From: JAHFOW01 sp964370795
Lineage (GTDB): Bacteria > Planctomycetota > Brocadiia > Brocadiales > Brocadiaceae
Assembly (NCBI GenBank): GCA_964370795.1
Contig: CAYJME010000030.1
Coordinates: 1-22,507 of the forward strand
DNA: 22,507 nucleotides
Reading direction: 5' to 3'
Part shown: positions 1 through 7,250 of the stretch, piece by piece
How positions within the stretch are numbered: the first letter of the stretch is position 1
How the letters are laid out: each line of letters starts with the position of its first letter
Made by a program: the position numbers and the translations under genes
The notes under the pieces: generated by a model
What the model saw: only the letters and a program-made list of their open reading frames with translations
Told to the model about the DNA's origin: nothing
Database searches by the model: none

Positions 1-2187
1 ATTATCTGAAGGAGTTTCTCCTATGAGTGTTGTTTCGATAATCGGTGAAGGTACATAATTTATTGTGCCTGTCTTCAGGTTGTCCCTGAAGTCATAACAA
101 GCATCACCGACAAGGAGTACAGAGAGAGGTGCCGGGGCTACCCAGTTATGGTATGCATAGGTCAGAAAATCCCGGATAGCTTGTGGGGTGAAGATGCCGT
201 AATTAAATTCATCATAGATATCGCTGGTTTTTACGGTAACCACCCTCAATCCTGAAGTGCTCCGATAATTAGCCAACTTTAAAGCGTTGGTGTAAAAATC
301 GTCATGGGTAATAATGATATAATCTGCGCCGTTAGCAAGAGACTTCCAGGTGGATGGTTGGTCTTTTTCAATGGTCACGGGCGTTTTATATTGCGTTGAT
401 AACTGCGCCAGATATCGTGTTTCCTGAGGTGGGGTGTCTTCAAACTGTACCGTAGAGAGGCCATTCTCGGAGGTTATTATCCGGGTATCAGTAATGAGAA
501 CAATATTGTTCGGATTTGTTATGTCAAAAACCCCGATATCACTCTGAGTAAAGCCGGTAACATCAAATTGCAGGGTATTTGATGATGGTGTAGTAAAAAC
601 AAGTTTGTTATTCTCTGCGACGTAAGTATCAAAATAGTTAATTTCTATCCAGTTGAGAAAAACCTGATCTACCGTGGCGCCTGTATCTTTAACAAGTTCC
701 ACACGAGCCGTATTGGTGCCTTCAAGGAGATAAGAATGAGGCATAGATACGTCATGATCAAAAACTGTCTGCCCATCCCATTGTTTATCGTCTATGAGGT
801 TGTTGTTGAGATATATCCTTGTGTGGTGGTCGGGATTAATGTTGCTTATCGTTGTGTAGCCTCGTAATTGAACATGCACATGGACTTTATCTGCGGCTGA
901 AGAAATATTATTTAATATCAGTGGGTAATTCATTGCCGTTGGCGCTGTTAATTTGTTTCCCCAGAACCAGTGATCCTGGTCTTTTCCGTTGGGGACACTT
1001 TGCCAATAGTAAGTATCTGTCTCTGCATGGAGCGTGGCAGGGAATTGAGTCGCAATCGGGGCATTGCCAGAAACCGTCCCGCTCCGCGTACTCATTCGTA
1101 GGCCATTATTTCCGCTTGTCGATAGCCAGTAGACATTCCTGGAAGTATACTTGTCAGTTATGGCAGTGCCAAAAAACAGGATATAATCGGTAGTGTCGAA
1201 CACCCCATCTTCCTCACCAAAAACATAGATGGGAATTTCTGTGCCACGGTTGCTGATCCTGATCGTGCGCGGATCAACATTCGATAGACTGAATCCACCG
1301 TTTGTGATATCTGCGTAGGTGAGTTTATAGATGCCATCTTCTTGAACACCAATCTTCAGAGTTGGTGAGGGCGCTAAAGAAAGAATATTTTTCGTATCAT
1401 TATTGAAAGGATTTAACGGCGCTTTAAGAGTATGAGGAGAACGGTTTAAAAATCTGTAGTTCAGAAGGGTGTTTTCTAACACATCTTCATATTCCTGACT
1501 AAATCCCCGAAATGTTTGTGATTTTGGGGCATGGGCAGTATTCCAGGTAACTCTAACGCGAATATGCTGGTAAAGACGTACTTCTCCTGTTACAGGATTA
1601 TATTGCACGGTGTAAAATTGGACGTGCGCTACAGGCTGATCCCGTAAATAACCGGTGTAATCCATATCTGCTATGGTATGAGGGTAAAAAGTATTTGCTG
1701 TGTAAATATCCTGATTCAGGCTAAATTCCTGCTCTATTTTTCCGTCAGATAAATTATCAGGATTGTTCCCGATTACCCTGAAATCCGGCGCGGGATAAAG
1801 ACGATGTCCTTTTAATGTTTTATAATGAGATTTCTGGATTTGTATCTTAACATCTTTGTCGGATGGAATACCAAGAAGTGCGCCACAAGTTGGAACCTGG
1901 GGTTCTCCCGGCCGGATATTTTGCACCATGTCCGGAATAATAAATCTCTGGTATGTTTGACCTCCGTGTTGGGTCATTTCAGTCCGAAAATTACCCACCT
2001 TTAATTCAAGTTCAAGTGTATGCCGGTCAGAACGTATTACCTTGATGTTCTTATGAAACGTTGATTGTGCTCTTGTTGTGTATGGGTAAATGATATTCAG
2101 GCCGAACAATACCGATATAAATACACTCAAAAAAATGTATCTTTTGAAAAAAATATTTCTTGTATCGCCTTCGTGTTTTATTTTCAT
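1..2187 (-). CDS. Gingipain-like C25 family peptidase, N-terminal 729 residues (partial, runs off left edge)
   Basis: One reading frame is open on the minus strand from an ATG at 2187 to the window edge without a stop, exactly 729 codons. The start follows a good Shine-Dalgarno (AGAGGGG, about 7 nt upstream). Residues 16-40 form a signal peptide with likely cleavage after TRA (about 40). Around residue 270 there is a segment of the type IGVQEDGIYKLTYADI, typical of the region before the protease domain in C25/PorU-like proteins. The protease domain begins near residue 620 (YIIITHDDFY, then LANYRSTSGLRVVTVKTSDIY) and reaches LLVGDACYDF near 695. Those are the first strands of the caspase-like fold. 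The catalytic His and Cys should lie to the left of the window, so activity cannot be judged. The protein is exported, and its expression is probably set by the c-di-GMP riboswitch at 2273-2374. Family assignment is from recognised motifs; the substrate is unknown. Confidence 0.8.
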   Translation of the reverse strand, partial: MKIKHEGDTRNIFFKRYIFLSVFISVLFGLNIIYPYTTRAQSTFHKNIKVIRSDRHTLELELKVGNFRTEMTQHGGQTYQRFIIPDMVQNIRPGEPQVPTCGALLGIPSDKDVKIQIQKSHYKTLKGHRLYPAPDFRVIGNNPDNLSDGKIEQEFSLNQDIYTANTFYPHTIADMDYTGYLRDQPVAHVQFYTVQYNPVTGEVRLYQHIRVRVTWNTAHAPKSQTFRGFSQEYEDVLENTLLNYRFLNRSPHTLKAPLNPFNNDTKNILSLAPSPTLKIGVQEDGIYKLTYADITNGGFSLSNVDPRTIRISNRGTEIPIYVFGEEDGVFDTTDYILFFGTAITDKYTSRNVYWLSTSGNNGLRMSTRSGTVSGNAPIATQFPATLHAETDTYYWQSVPNGKDQDHWFWGNKLTAPTAMNYPLILNNISSAADKVHVHVQLRGYTTISNINPDHHTRIYLNNNLIDDKQWDGQTVFDHDVSMPHSYLLEGTNTARVELVKDTGATVDQVFLNWIEINYFDTYVAENNKLVFTTPSSNTLQFDVTGFTQSDIGVFDITNPNNIVLITDTRIITSENGLSTVQFEDTPPQETRYLAQLSTQYKTPVTIEKDQPSTWKSLANGADYIIITHDDFYTNALKLANYRSTSGLRVVTVKTSDIYDEFNYGIFTPQAIRDFLTYAYHNWVAPAPLSVLLVGDACYDFRDNLKTGTINYVPSPIIETTLIGETPSDN

Positions 2188-2236
2188 GGGATACACCCCT
2201 CTTAAAATCAGTACAAACTTAATTTTTTGTATAAAC

Positions 2237-2292
2237 AAAAAAAGCCTTACTGCTGAAAGATATATGCTGTATGCATCTTCGGCAGTAAGGCT
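2237..2292 (-). terminator. Intrinsic terminator of the C25 peptidase leader (riboswitch expression platform)
   Basis: On the minus strand an 11-bp GC-rich stem forms between 2292-2282 and 2253-2243 (AGCCTTACTGC against its complement). The stem extends imperfectly inward and is followed by seven U (2243-2237). Its 5' arm overlaps the 3' end of the aptamer, so aptamer and terminator exclude one another. It sits about 50 nt before the peptidase start, so it can only work as a regulated attenuator. Confidence 0.85.
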
Positions 2293-2374
2293 GTCTCTAA
2301 CACTACGATAAATGAATATCTACAGAGATCCTTTACTTTGCGTCCCCTGATCACTCAGGGTTTACCTTTTTCGA
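2273..2374 (-). promoter_or_regulatory. Cyclic-di-GMP-I (GEMM-I) riboswitch upstream of the C25 peptidase gene (copy A)
   Basis: Read on the minus strand, the leader has the GEMM-I core in order: AAGGTAAACC; a 6-bp hairpin capped by the GNRA-type loop GTGA (2345-2360); GGACGCAAAG; GGATCT; a variable arm; and finally AGCCTTACTGCCGAAG. These match the family's conserved blocks: the A-rich 5' joint, the tetraloop docking into P2, the GCAAAG strand and the terminal GCCGAAG. The 3' segment CCTTACTGC is also the 5' arm of the terminator at 2237-2292. A ligand-stabilised aptamer should therefore prevent termination, making it an ON switch; this direction is inferred. The core of copy B (3604-3710) is nearly identical, while the variable P2 arm differs. 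Confidence 0.87.
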
Positions 2375-2451
2375 GATAGTTTTTTTGAATAAATTTATGC
2401 TGGAGAAAAAACTTTGTTAAGAATAATTACTACTAAAAATGTTCTGTTATT

Positions 2452-2529
2452 AACTCCTCCAGAGGGTAATACGGGAAGTGACGTATTACCCTCTGGAGGA
2501 GTTGAACAGCAAGGCTGTCAACTCCTCCA
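2452..2529. repeat. Three-arm inverted repeat between the 295-aa gene and riboswitch A
   Basis: A perfect 22-bp inverted repeat (2452-2473 against 2482-2503, 8-nt loop) is followed by a third arm, 2520-2529 (CAACTCCTCC). That arm can pair with 2495-2504, and inside this alternative hairpin ACAGC/GCTGT add five more pairs. The two hairpins share the middle arm, so they are mutually exclusive. It lies about 45 nt downstream of the stop of the minus-strand 295-aa gene. No U-run follows, so it is not a standard intrinsic terminator. It may stabilise the mRNA 3' end, insulate the next leader, or be a mobile palindromic repeat. Confidence 0.85.
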
Positions 2530-2573
2530 ATAATCAAAGTCATTTCAGTTTCATTCCAGGCTACGGGAGAAAC

Positions 2574-3461
2574 TTACTTTTTTCTTACTTTTACCTTTAT
2601 AGGACCATGCCTGGTGCTTGTCCCATCATTCGCCACGTCCTCAAGTTTATAACGATAATTACCAGGTTTGCTTACTTGATCTTCGTACATATAGTGGTCC
2701 CCGGTTGTACCACCTGTGGATGGTATAAGGTCGCCATTAATCTTTACATATTTACCAAATTTGCCATTTTTATTACCTCGTGCACGATAGAGGTTGAATC
2801 CGGAATTCTCGATTTCAGAAGCCGTTTCCCATTCTAATTCAACATTAAGGTTACCACCTGATTTACCCTTAAATGATTTAAGTTCAATCGCATTGGGTTT
2901 GCAATTGAGGATAAGGTCAACCTCTCTGTCATTCACTGCCGATGTTTGTGTCTCCTCATCGAATACGTTGGTGCTGGCATTAATCTTATAACTTCCCACA
3001 TCAAGGGTTCCAGATGCTTCCCAACCCTTTGCGTGCGTTTGATCACTATCATATCCTTGCTCAATCCATGTAAAAGTTGCTGAATTACCATCTATGACTT
3101 TTGATTGTGGTGGTGGTGGATTTGGATTGTCATACTTAATAAAGGCATCGTCTCCTGAAACAACAATAGGAATAGTATCAGGATCTATGCTCAACACAAG
3201 TGCATAAAGGATGTTTGTTTTACAATCGTATCGCAGGTATAATTTCGACTCTACGGGTTTTTCAGGTTTTGAAGCTCGATACATATCGGCAAAAAAGTCA
3301 CCTGTCCCATCTTCTGCGAGGTTCCATTCACTTGGGTCACCATCAACCGTAGCCGTTCCGTAAGTTGGTTCAGGAGGGGTAGCTCCCTGGGCATGATTTA
3401 CCCCATAAAACATTATTGTTACTATAGCTATGACAAAAGAAAAAAGTATATATTTTTTCAT
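2574..3461 (-). CDS. Exported two-domain protein of unknown function (CBM9/DOMON-like part plus FN3-like part)
   Basis: The protein has 295 residues. The ATG at 3461 is preceded by a near-perfect Shine-Dalgarno (AAAGGAGGT), so translation is probably strong. Residues 1-26 are a signal peptide (MKKYILF..., cleavage near HAQG). Residues 35-190 begin TATVDGDPSEW and continue LYLRYDCKTNILYALV; this is the pattern of extracellular carbohydrate- or haem-binding beta-sandwich domains (CBM9/DOMON-like). Residues 192-292 (VELEWETASEIENSGFNLYR ... GNYRYKLEDV) form a fibronectin-III-like module often found at the C-terminus of secreted or surface proteins. Two cysteines (C80, C187) could form a disulfide. 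There are no CxxCH haem motifs and no catalytic signature. The gene lies behind its own c-di-GMP riboswitch and upstream of the C25 peptidase on the same strand, which suggests a role in surface or matrix biology. Function is not known. Confidence 0.85.
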   Translation of the reverse strand: MKKYILFSFVIAIVTIMFYGVNHAQGATPPEPTYGTATVDGDPSEWNLAEDGTGDFFADMYRASKPEKPVESKLYLRYDCKTNILYALVLSIDPDTIPIVVSGDDAFIKYDNPNPPPPQSKVIDGNSATFTWIEQGYDSDQTHAKGWEASGTLDVGSYKINASTNVFDEETQTSAVNDREVDLILNCKPNAIELKSFKGKSGGNLNVELEWETASEIENSGFNLYRARGNKNGKFGKYVKINGDLIPSTGGTTGDHYMYEDQVSKPGNYRYKLEDVANDGTSTRHGPIKVKVRKK

Positions 3462-3563
3462 TTGTGTACCTCCTTTAAGTATTGAGTAAGATGGCTAAAA
3501 ATACTGAACAAAAACGTATCAATAAATTTTATTTTATTGCCACGTACCTCCTTTCATTTTATT

Positions 3564-3620
3564 AAAAAAAAACCTTACTGCTAAGAGATATATATTTTCA
3601 ATACATCTTCGGCAGTAAGG
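3564..3620 (-). terminator. Intrinsic terminator of the 295-aa protein leader (riboswitch expression platform)
   Basis: On the minus strand CCTTACTGC (3620-3612 side) pairs with GCAGTAAGG (3581-3573 side), followed by nine U (3572-3564). The ascending arm is the last conserved part of the aptamer. The terminator lies about 100 nt before the ATG at 3461, as expected for a regulated attenuator. Confidence 0.87.
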
Positions 3621-3710
3621 CTATCTTACAGGTAATTCTTATCTAAAGGTTACTTCGTCAGAGATCCTACACTTTGCGCCCCCTGATCACTCAGGGTTTA
3701 CCTTTGTCGT
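3604..3710 (-). promoter_or_regulatory. Cyclic-di-GMP-I (GEMM-I) riboswitch upstream of the 295-aa exported protein (copy B)
   Basis: The minus strand reads AAAGGTAAACC, then a 6-bp hairpin with GTGA loop (3681-3696), then GGCGCAAAG (ctttgc at 3672-3677 on the plus strand), GGATCT, a variable arm, and AGCCTTACTGCCGAAG. This is the GEMM-I consensus order with the GNRA tetraloop and terminal GCCGAAG. The aptamer 3' strand doubles as the 5' arm of the terminator (3564-3620), giving a likely c-di-GMP-ON transcriptional switch. Identification is by motif recognition; a covariance search with the RF01051 model would settle it. Confidence 0.88.
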
Positions 3711-3720
3711 AATAATTTTG

Positions 3721-4028
3721 CTTAACGGAAAACCAATGTTTTTGTCAATTCAACGACTAAAATAATGAGTAAAAGCTACGCTTTAGAATTGATTATAAAC
3801 AAATAGTCATCTAATTAAAACAAAAAAATGTCAAAGGAAAAATTTTAATATTTAAATAATTTAATGAAATTAAAGTTTTTTTCTATATAATTAAAAAACA
3901 TATTTTTTCTACCAGGAATAGACATGAGTTGACATACATGAAAGTCAAACTTTTCTTAGCTTTAAACTAATAGTATCATTTTTAAGATTCTCCTGCAATA
4001 ACGGTACAACGTAAATGCGAAGTATGAG
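3721..4028. other. AT-rich divergent intergenic region between the riboswitch-controlled block and ppcA
   Basis: About 300 nt of very AT-rich DNA with no plausible gene. It must hold the promoter for riboswitch B on the minus strand and one for ppcA on the plus strand. Visible candidates are a minus-strand TATAAT (3797-3792) lacking a convincing -35, and a plus-strand TTGACA (3929-3934) without a clear -10 at 17 nt. Neither is strong enough to call alone. Confidence 0.4.
3792..3797 (-). promoter_or_regulatory. Candidate -10 box for the riboswitch B transcript
   Basis: A perfect TATAAT reads on the minus strand about 80 nt upstream of the aptamer. The -35 region is AT-rich but not close to TTGACA at 16-18 nt spacing, so this is a weak call based on position and the -10 match. 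Confidence 0.3.
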
Positions 4029-4037
4029 GTGGCATGT

Positions 4038-5510
4038 ATGAGAAAAATTCCAAGAACAATGAGTACCCAGCACCCCGATAATGTGACAATGCCATTCTTT
4101 ACCCAGGGGAATACATTTCTGGGTGAGGATGAAATCAAGGAGGCATATTATGTCTTTTCACATCTCCATTGTGACGAACAGATGTGGGACTGCGAGGGTA
4201 AGGAGGTCGATGAATTTGTCATTAAAAAGCTCCTGACCCGGTATGATAATTATTTTAAAAACCACAGGATTGGCAGAGACAACTTCATTACGTTACGCGC
4301 ACCGAATCCAACAGTAGAGAAGGGCGAGGCAAAGATACTCCTGGAGACGCTGGAAAGCGCCCCACGCTCATATGATACGGCAAGCCATTTTTACGGGGGG
4401 GACAATGTACCTCCTATCTTTGAAGTTATCCTTCCCATGACTACCGATGCAGAGTCTATAAACCGTGTATATTATTACTATCGCGACTTTGTCGTTGGAA
4501 AACAGCATAAGAGGTGTTTTGAGCATGATATTACCATAAAGGACTGGATTGGCGAATTCAAGCCGGAAACCTTAGAGGTGATTCCGTTGTTTGAGGATAT
4601 TCCTTACATGCTCTCTGCAGATGTCTTGGTCCAGAGTTATCTTAAGGATAAGCAGTTTCCCTATCAGAGGGTATTTCTCGGACGTTCAGACCCTGCGCTT
4701 AACTATGGTATGCTTCCTGCTATTTTAGTGGTCAAAATTGCGTTACAGAGGCTCTCCGCTTTACAGGATAAGATAAAGACTCCGGTTTATCCCATTCTGG
4801 GCCTGGGTACTAACCTGTTTCGTGGAAATTTGTCCCCATTAACGGCAGATGAATGTTTAAAGGAATATCCGAGTGTTCAAACCTTTACCATTCAATCTGC
4901 CTTCAAATACGATTATGATGAAGGACTTGTGAGAAACGCTATTGAGAAAATTAATAATCACGAAAGAACAGCGCCTACGGCCATTGATGAAGAAATTGCC
5001 CTGGATATAACAGAAAGGCTGGCGTCTGCTTATCGGGAGCAGATTAAAGAACTTGCGCCCTTGATTAACTCCATAGCCCGGTTTGTGCCGCGGCGGAGGA
5101 TGCGTAAACTCCATATCGGCCTTTTCGGTTATTCACGAAATGTGGAAGGAATTACCTTGCCGAGGGTGATCTCTTTTTGTGCTGCGCTTTATTCGATTGG
5201 ATTGCCGCCGGAACTCCTGGGTTTGCATTATCTGACGGAAAAGGATTTATTGTTTCTCAAGTCTGCATATCCAACGTTCCTGGAAGACCTTTCACGAGCA
5301 GCCTCCTATTTTAATAAGGATGTTACGAAGATGATCTCCCCTAAAATTGCAAAAGATATTGAAAAAGTTATGGGCATGATTACGTATACGGAAAACCTTC
5401 TCCATAGCGAGTATACTTCCCAAATCGTTCAGGCCGTGCTTTCCGGAAAGGAAGAGACTATTATGGAAAATATGATCACTGCGGGGAAGGTGCGTTCTTT
5501 CCTGGGATAG
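4038..5510 (+). CDS. ppcA: Archaeal-type phosphoenolpyruvate carboxylase
   Basis: This cytoplasmic enzyme carboxylates PEP with bicarbonate to oxaloacetate, an anaplerotic reaction. The 490-residue product is the size of the short archaeal-type PEPC (PpcA) and about half that of classical bacterial PEPC (~900 aa). Recognised family blocks are RTMSTQHPDNV at the N-terminus, EAYYVFSHLHCDEQMWDCEGKEVDE, NPTVEKGEAKILLETLESAPRS, PPIFEVILPMT, YYRDFVVGKQ, EFKPETLEVIPLFED and GRSDPALNYG. The start was set at ATG 4038 because GAGGT lies 7 nt upstream and the family begins M(R)KIPR. A GTG at 4029 would add only three residues and overlaps that Shine-Dalgarno. The LptF/G-like gene follows after 19 nt, so they may be cotranscribed. 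The classical PEPC allosteric regulation is not expected in this short form. Confidence 0.93.
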   Translation: MRKIPRTMSTQHPDNVTMPFFTQGNTFLGEDEIKEAYYVFSHLHCDEQMWDCEGKEVDEFVIKKLLTRYDNYFKNHRIGRDNFITLRAPNPTVEKGEAKILLETLESAPRSYDTASHFYGGDNVPPIFEVILPMTTDAESINRVYYYYRDFVVGKQHKRCFEHDITIKDWIGEFKPETLEVIPLFEDIPYMLSADVLVQSYLKDKQFPYQRVFLGRSDPALNYGMLPAILVVKIALQRLSALQDKIKTPVYPILGLGTNLFRGNLSPLTADECLKEYPSVQTFTIQSAFKYDYDEGLVRNAIEKINNHERTAPTAIDEEIALDITERLASAYREQIKELAPLINSIARFVPRRRMRKLHIGLFGYSRNVEGITLPRVISFCAALYSIGLPPELLGLHYLTEKDLLFLKSAYPTFLEDLSRAASYFNKDVTKMISPKIAKDIEKVMGMITYTENLLHSEYTSQIVQAVLSGKEETIMENMITAGKVRSFLG

Positions 5511-5529
5511 CAATAGATAAAGCTTACGA

Positions 5530-7131
5530 ATGCCTAAATTATTTGATCGTTATATACTGCAACGTTACATTGTAAGAGAATGGTTCCTCACGTTTTTGCC
5601 ATCCTTAGGGTGTTTTGAATTCCTGATATTTTTGGGATTTGCAATTCAATTACTCCATAAGGGGCTGGATATCGTCTCATTGCGGGCGCTGATTCCCCAC
5701 CTCTTTATCCAGGCATTTCCGTATTCCATTCCTCCAGCCTTACTGGCCGCGACGGCAATTACGTATGGACGTATGAGCGCCGATCATGAAATCCTTGCTA
5801 TCCAGGCCAGTGGTATTCATATACGCACCGTCGTTACGCCTATTTTGGTGATGGGGCTTATTTTTAGTTTTATAACAACGATATTATCGTCGGAGATTTT
5901 ACCCCGCTCGTGTTACAAAATAACGCTGCTGCAGGAACGGGCTATTAACAATGTTCTGACGGGAAAGTTGATGAGCTTTCAGAAAAAGATAGACATCTAC
6001 CCGTATCAAATTTATATAGGAAGCGTGGAAGGTAACGTTAACAGAAATATCGTCGTCATTGAGTATGCAGATGAATACGTTATCAATGTTACCCTCGCCG
6101 AGGAAGGAACGATCGCATACAATGAATCGGAAAAGAAAATACTGGTTACGTTACACAGGGGAGAATTTATTAAACCAAATTATAAAAAACTGGAAGAGAT
6201 TCCGCGTTCCGGCGTGTTTAACGAATTTACCTTTGAAATTTCCTTAAACGAAAAGAAACGGGAAACATCAACAAAGTATATGACTGCTATTCAGCTTATT
6301 AAAAATAACTGGATACTGGATAGAGAAATTGCACAGAGCATTGAGCGGTTGTCTGTTTCTAAAAAATATAAAGACAGGGGCGGGGTAAGGAATGAATATT
6401 TGGGCTATCAGAAGGAACTTGATGAATTGTCGGGAAAACAGGAAAAACTTCTCCTTGCACTCAAGCGTTCGGAAGAAAACATAAAGAGACAGAAATCGAA
6501 GATCGAAGGCTTGGAAAATGAGGCCAGGATTGCCAGAAATTTTATCCTTGTTGCTAACGAAAATTTAATTCAGGCAAAAAAGGAGCAGAAAAAAGGGACA
6601 TCGGTATACAATGATATTGATAAAAAAATTATGCAGATTAAGGAAACCATTGAGCGTGAGAAACAGAGGATTTACAGTATAGAACAAAGAATAGAAAAAG
6701 CCAGGAATGTACAGAATGAAGAATCTGGGAATATCAGAACAGCATCTCAGGCTATTACTGAATTGAATAAGCGCAGGGAAGACCTGGTAAAAACGATCGA
6801 TACAAGCAAGGAAGAGTTGAGTATTGCTGAAAAAAAATCAACAATACGGAAAAATGACATTTCCCTGCATAAGCGATTATCTCAGGCATTGTCATGTCTT
6901 GCTTTTATTGTTATTGGTATTCCACTCGGAATAAAGTTACGGAGTGGAAACCTTATGGTTGGTTTTGGCGCAAGTTTTTTAGTGATTTTGTTTATTCATT
7001 ATCCTTTAGTGGTTACCGGCATTGTTATGGCAGAAAACAATTTATTTCCTGTTGTCCCTGTTCTCTGGGGGGCAGATATTATTCTTTTCCTGGGCGGGAT
7101 TTTCGTTTTTAGAAAGATATTTATACAATAA
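5530..7131 (+). CDS. LptF/LptG-type (YjgP/YjgQ) permease with a ~180-residue coiled-coil insertion
   Basis: LptF and LptG are the inner-membrane permease subunits that, with the LptB ATPase, extract LPS for transport to the outer membrane. Residues 1-135 (FDRYILQRYIVREWF..., PYSIPPALLAATAITYGRMSADHE, EILAIQASGI) are the classic N-terminal membrane half. Residues 140-245 are the periplasmic beta-rich domain. Residues 446-533 (LHKRLSQALSCLAFIVIGIPLGIKL...) are the C-terminal membrane half. Family members are usually about 350-400 aa; this one has 533. The excess, about residues 262-445, is a highly charged Glu/Lys/Arg heptad-like region predicted to be coiled coil, inserted between the periplasmic domain and the C-terminal membrane half. 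The Shine-Dalgarno is weak. Which paralogue it is (LptF or LptG) cannot be decided from sequence by eye; no second permease is adjacent. Confidence 0.85.
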   Translation: MPKLFDRYILQRYIVREWFLTFLPSLGCFEFLIFLGFAIQLLHKGLDIVSLRALIPHLFIQAFPYSIPPALLAATAITYGRMSADHEILAIQASGIHIRTVVTPILVMGLIFSFITTILSSEILPRSCYKITLLQERAINNVLTGKLMSFQKKIDIYPYQIYIGSVEGNVNRNIVVIEYADEYVINVTLAEEGTIAYNESEKKILVTLHRGEFIKPNYKKLEEIPRSGVFNEFTFEISLNEKKRETSTKYMTAIQLIKNNWILDREIAQSIERLSVSKKYKDRGGVRNEYLGYQKELDELSGKQEKLLLALKRSEENIKRQKSKIEGLENEARIARNFILVANENLIQAKKEQKKGTSVYNDIDKKIMQIKETIEREKQRIYSIEQRIEKARNVQNEESGNIRTASQAITELNKRREDLVKTIDTSKEELSIAEKKSTIRKNDISLHKRLSQALSCLAFIVIGIPLGIKLRSGNLMVGFGASFLVILFIHYPLVVTGIVMAENNLFPVVPVLWGADIILFLGGIFVFRKIFIQ

Positions 7132-7158
7132 GTGACAAATAATACGGCATATAACTCC

Positions 7159-7189
7159 TTGACTTTTCAAGAAAAATGGTTAGTATATT
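7159..7189 (+). promoter_or_regulatory. Candidate sigma-70 promoter for the rhomboid-dapB genes
   Basis: TTGACT (7159-7164) precedes TATATT (7184-7189) with 19-nt spacing, or AGTATA (7182-7187) with 17-nt spacing. It lies in the 119-nt gap after the LptF/G-like gene, about 60 nt before the next start. Confidence 0.4.
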
Positions 7190-7250
7190 TACCGGTAGTA
7201 CGTGTTGCTAAACTTTACGGTAACTGGAGTTAGAGGAAATTATCTGAAAA

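Noticed and set aside
852..1193. Open frame of 113 codons on the plus strand
   Set aside because: It lies antisense to the continuous C25 peptidase frame, has no ribosome site and no recognisable protein features.
2478..2837. Open frame of 119 codons on the plus strand
   Set aside because: Antisense to the 3' end of the 295-aa exported protein and starting inside the inverted repeat; no family resemblance.
3929..3957. TTGACA-containing promoter for ppcA
   Set aside because: The -35 match is perfect, but no acceptable -10 lies 16-18 nt downstream, so it is not called as a feature.
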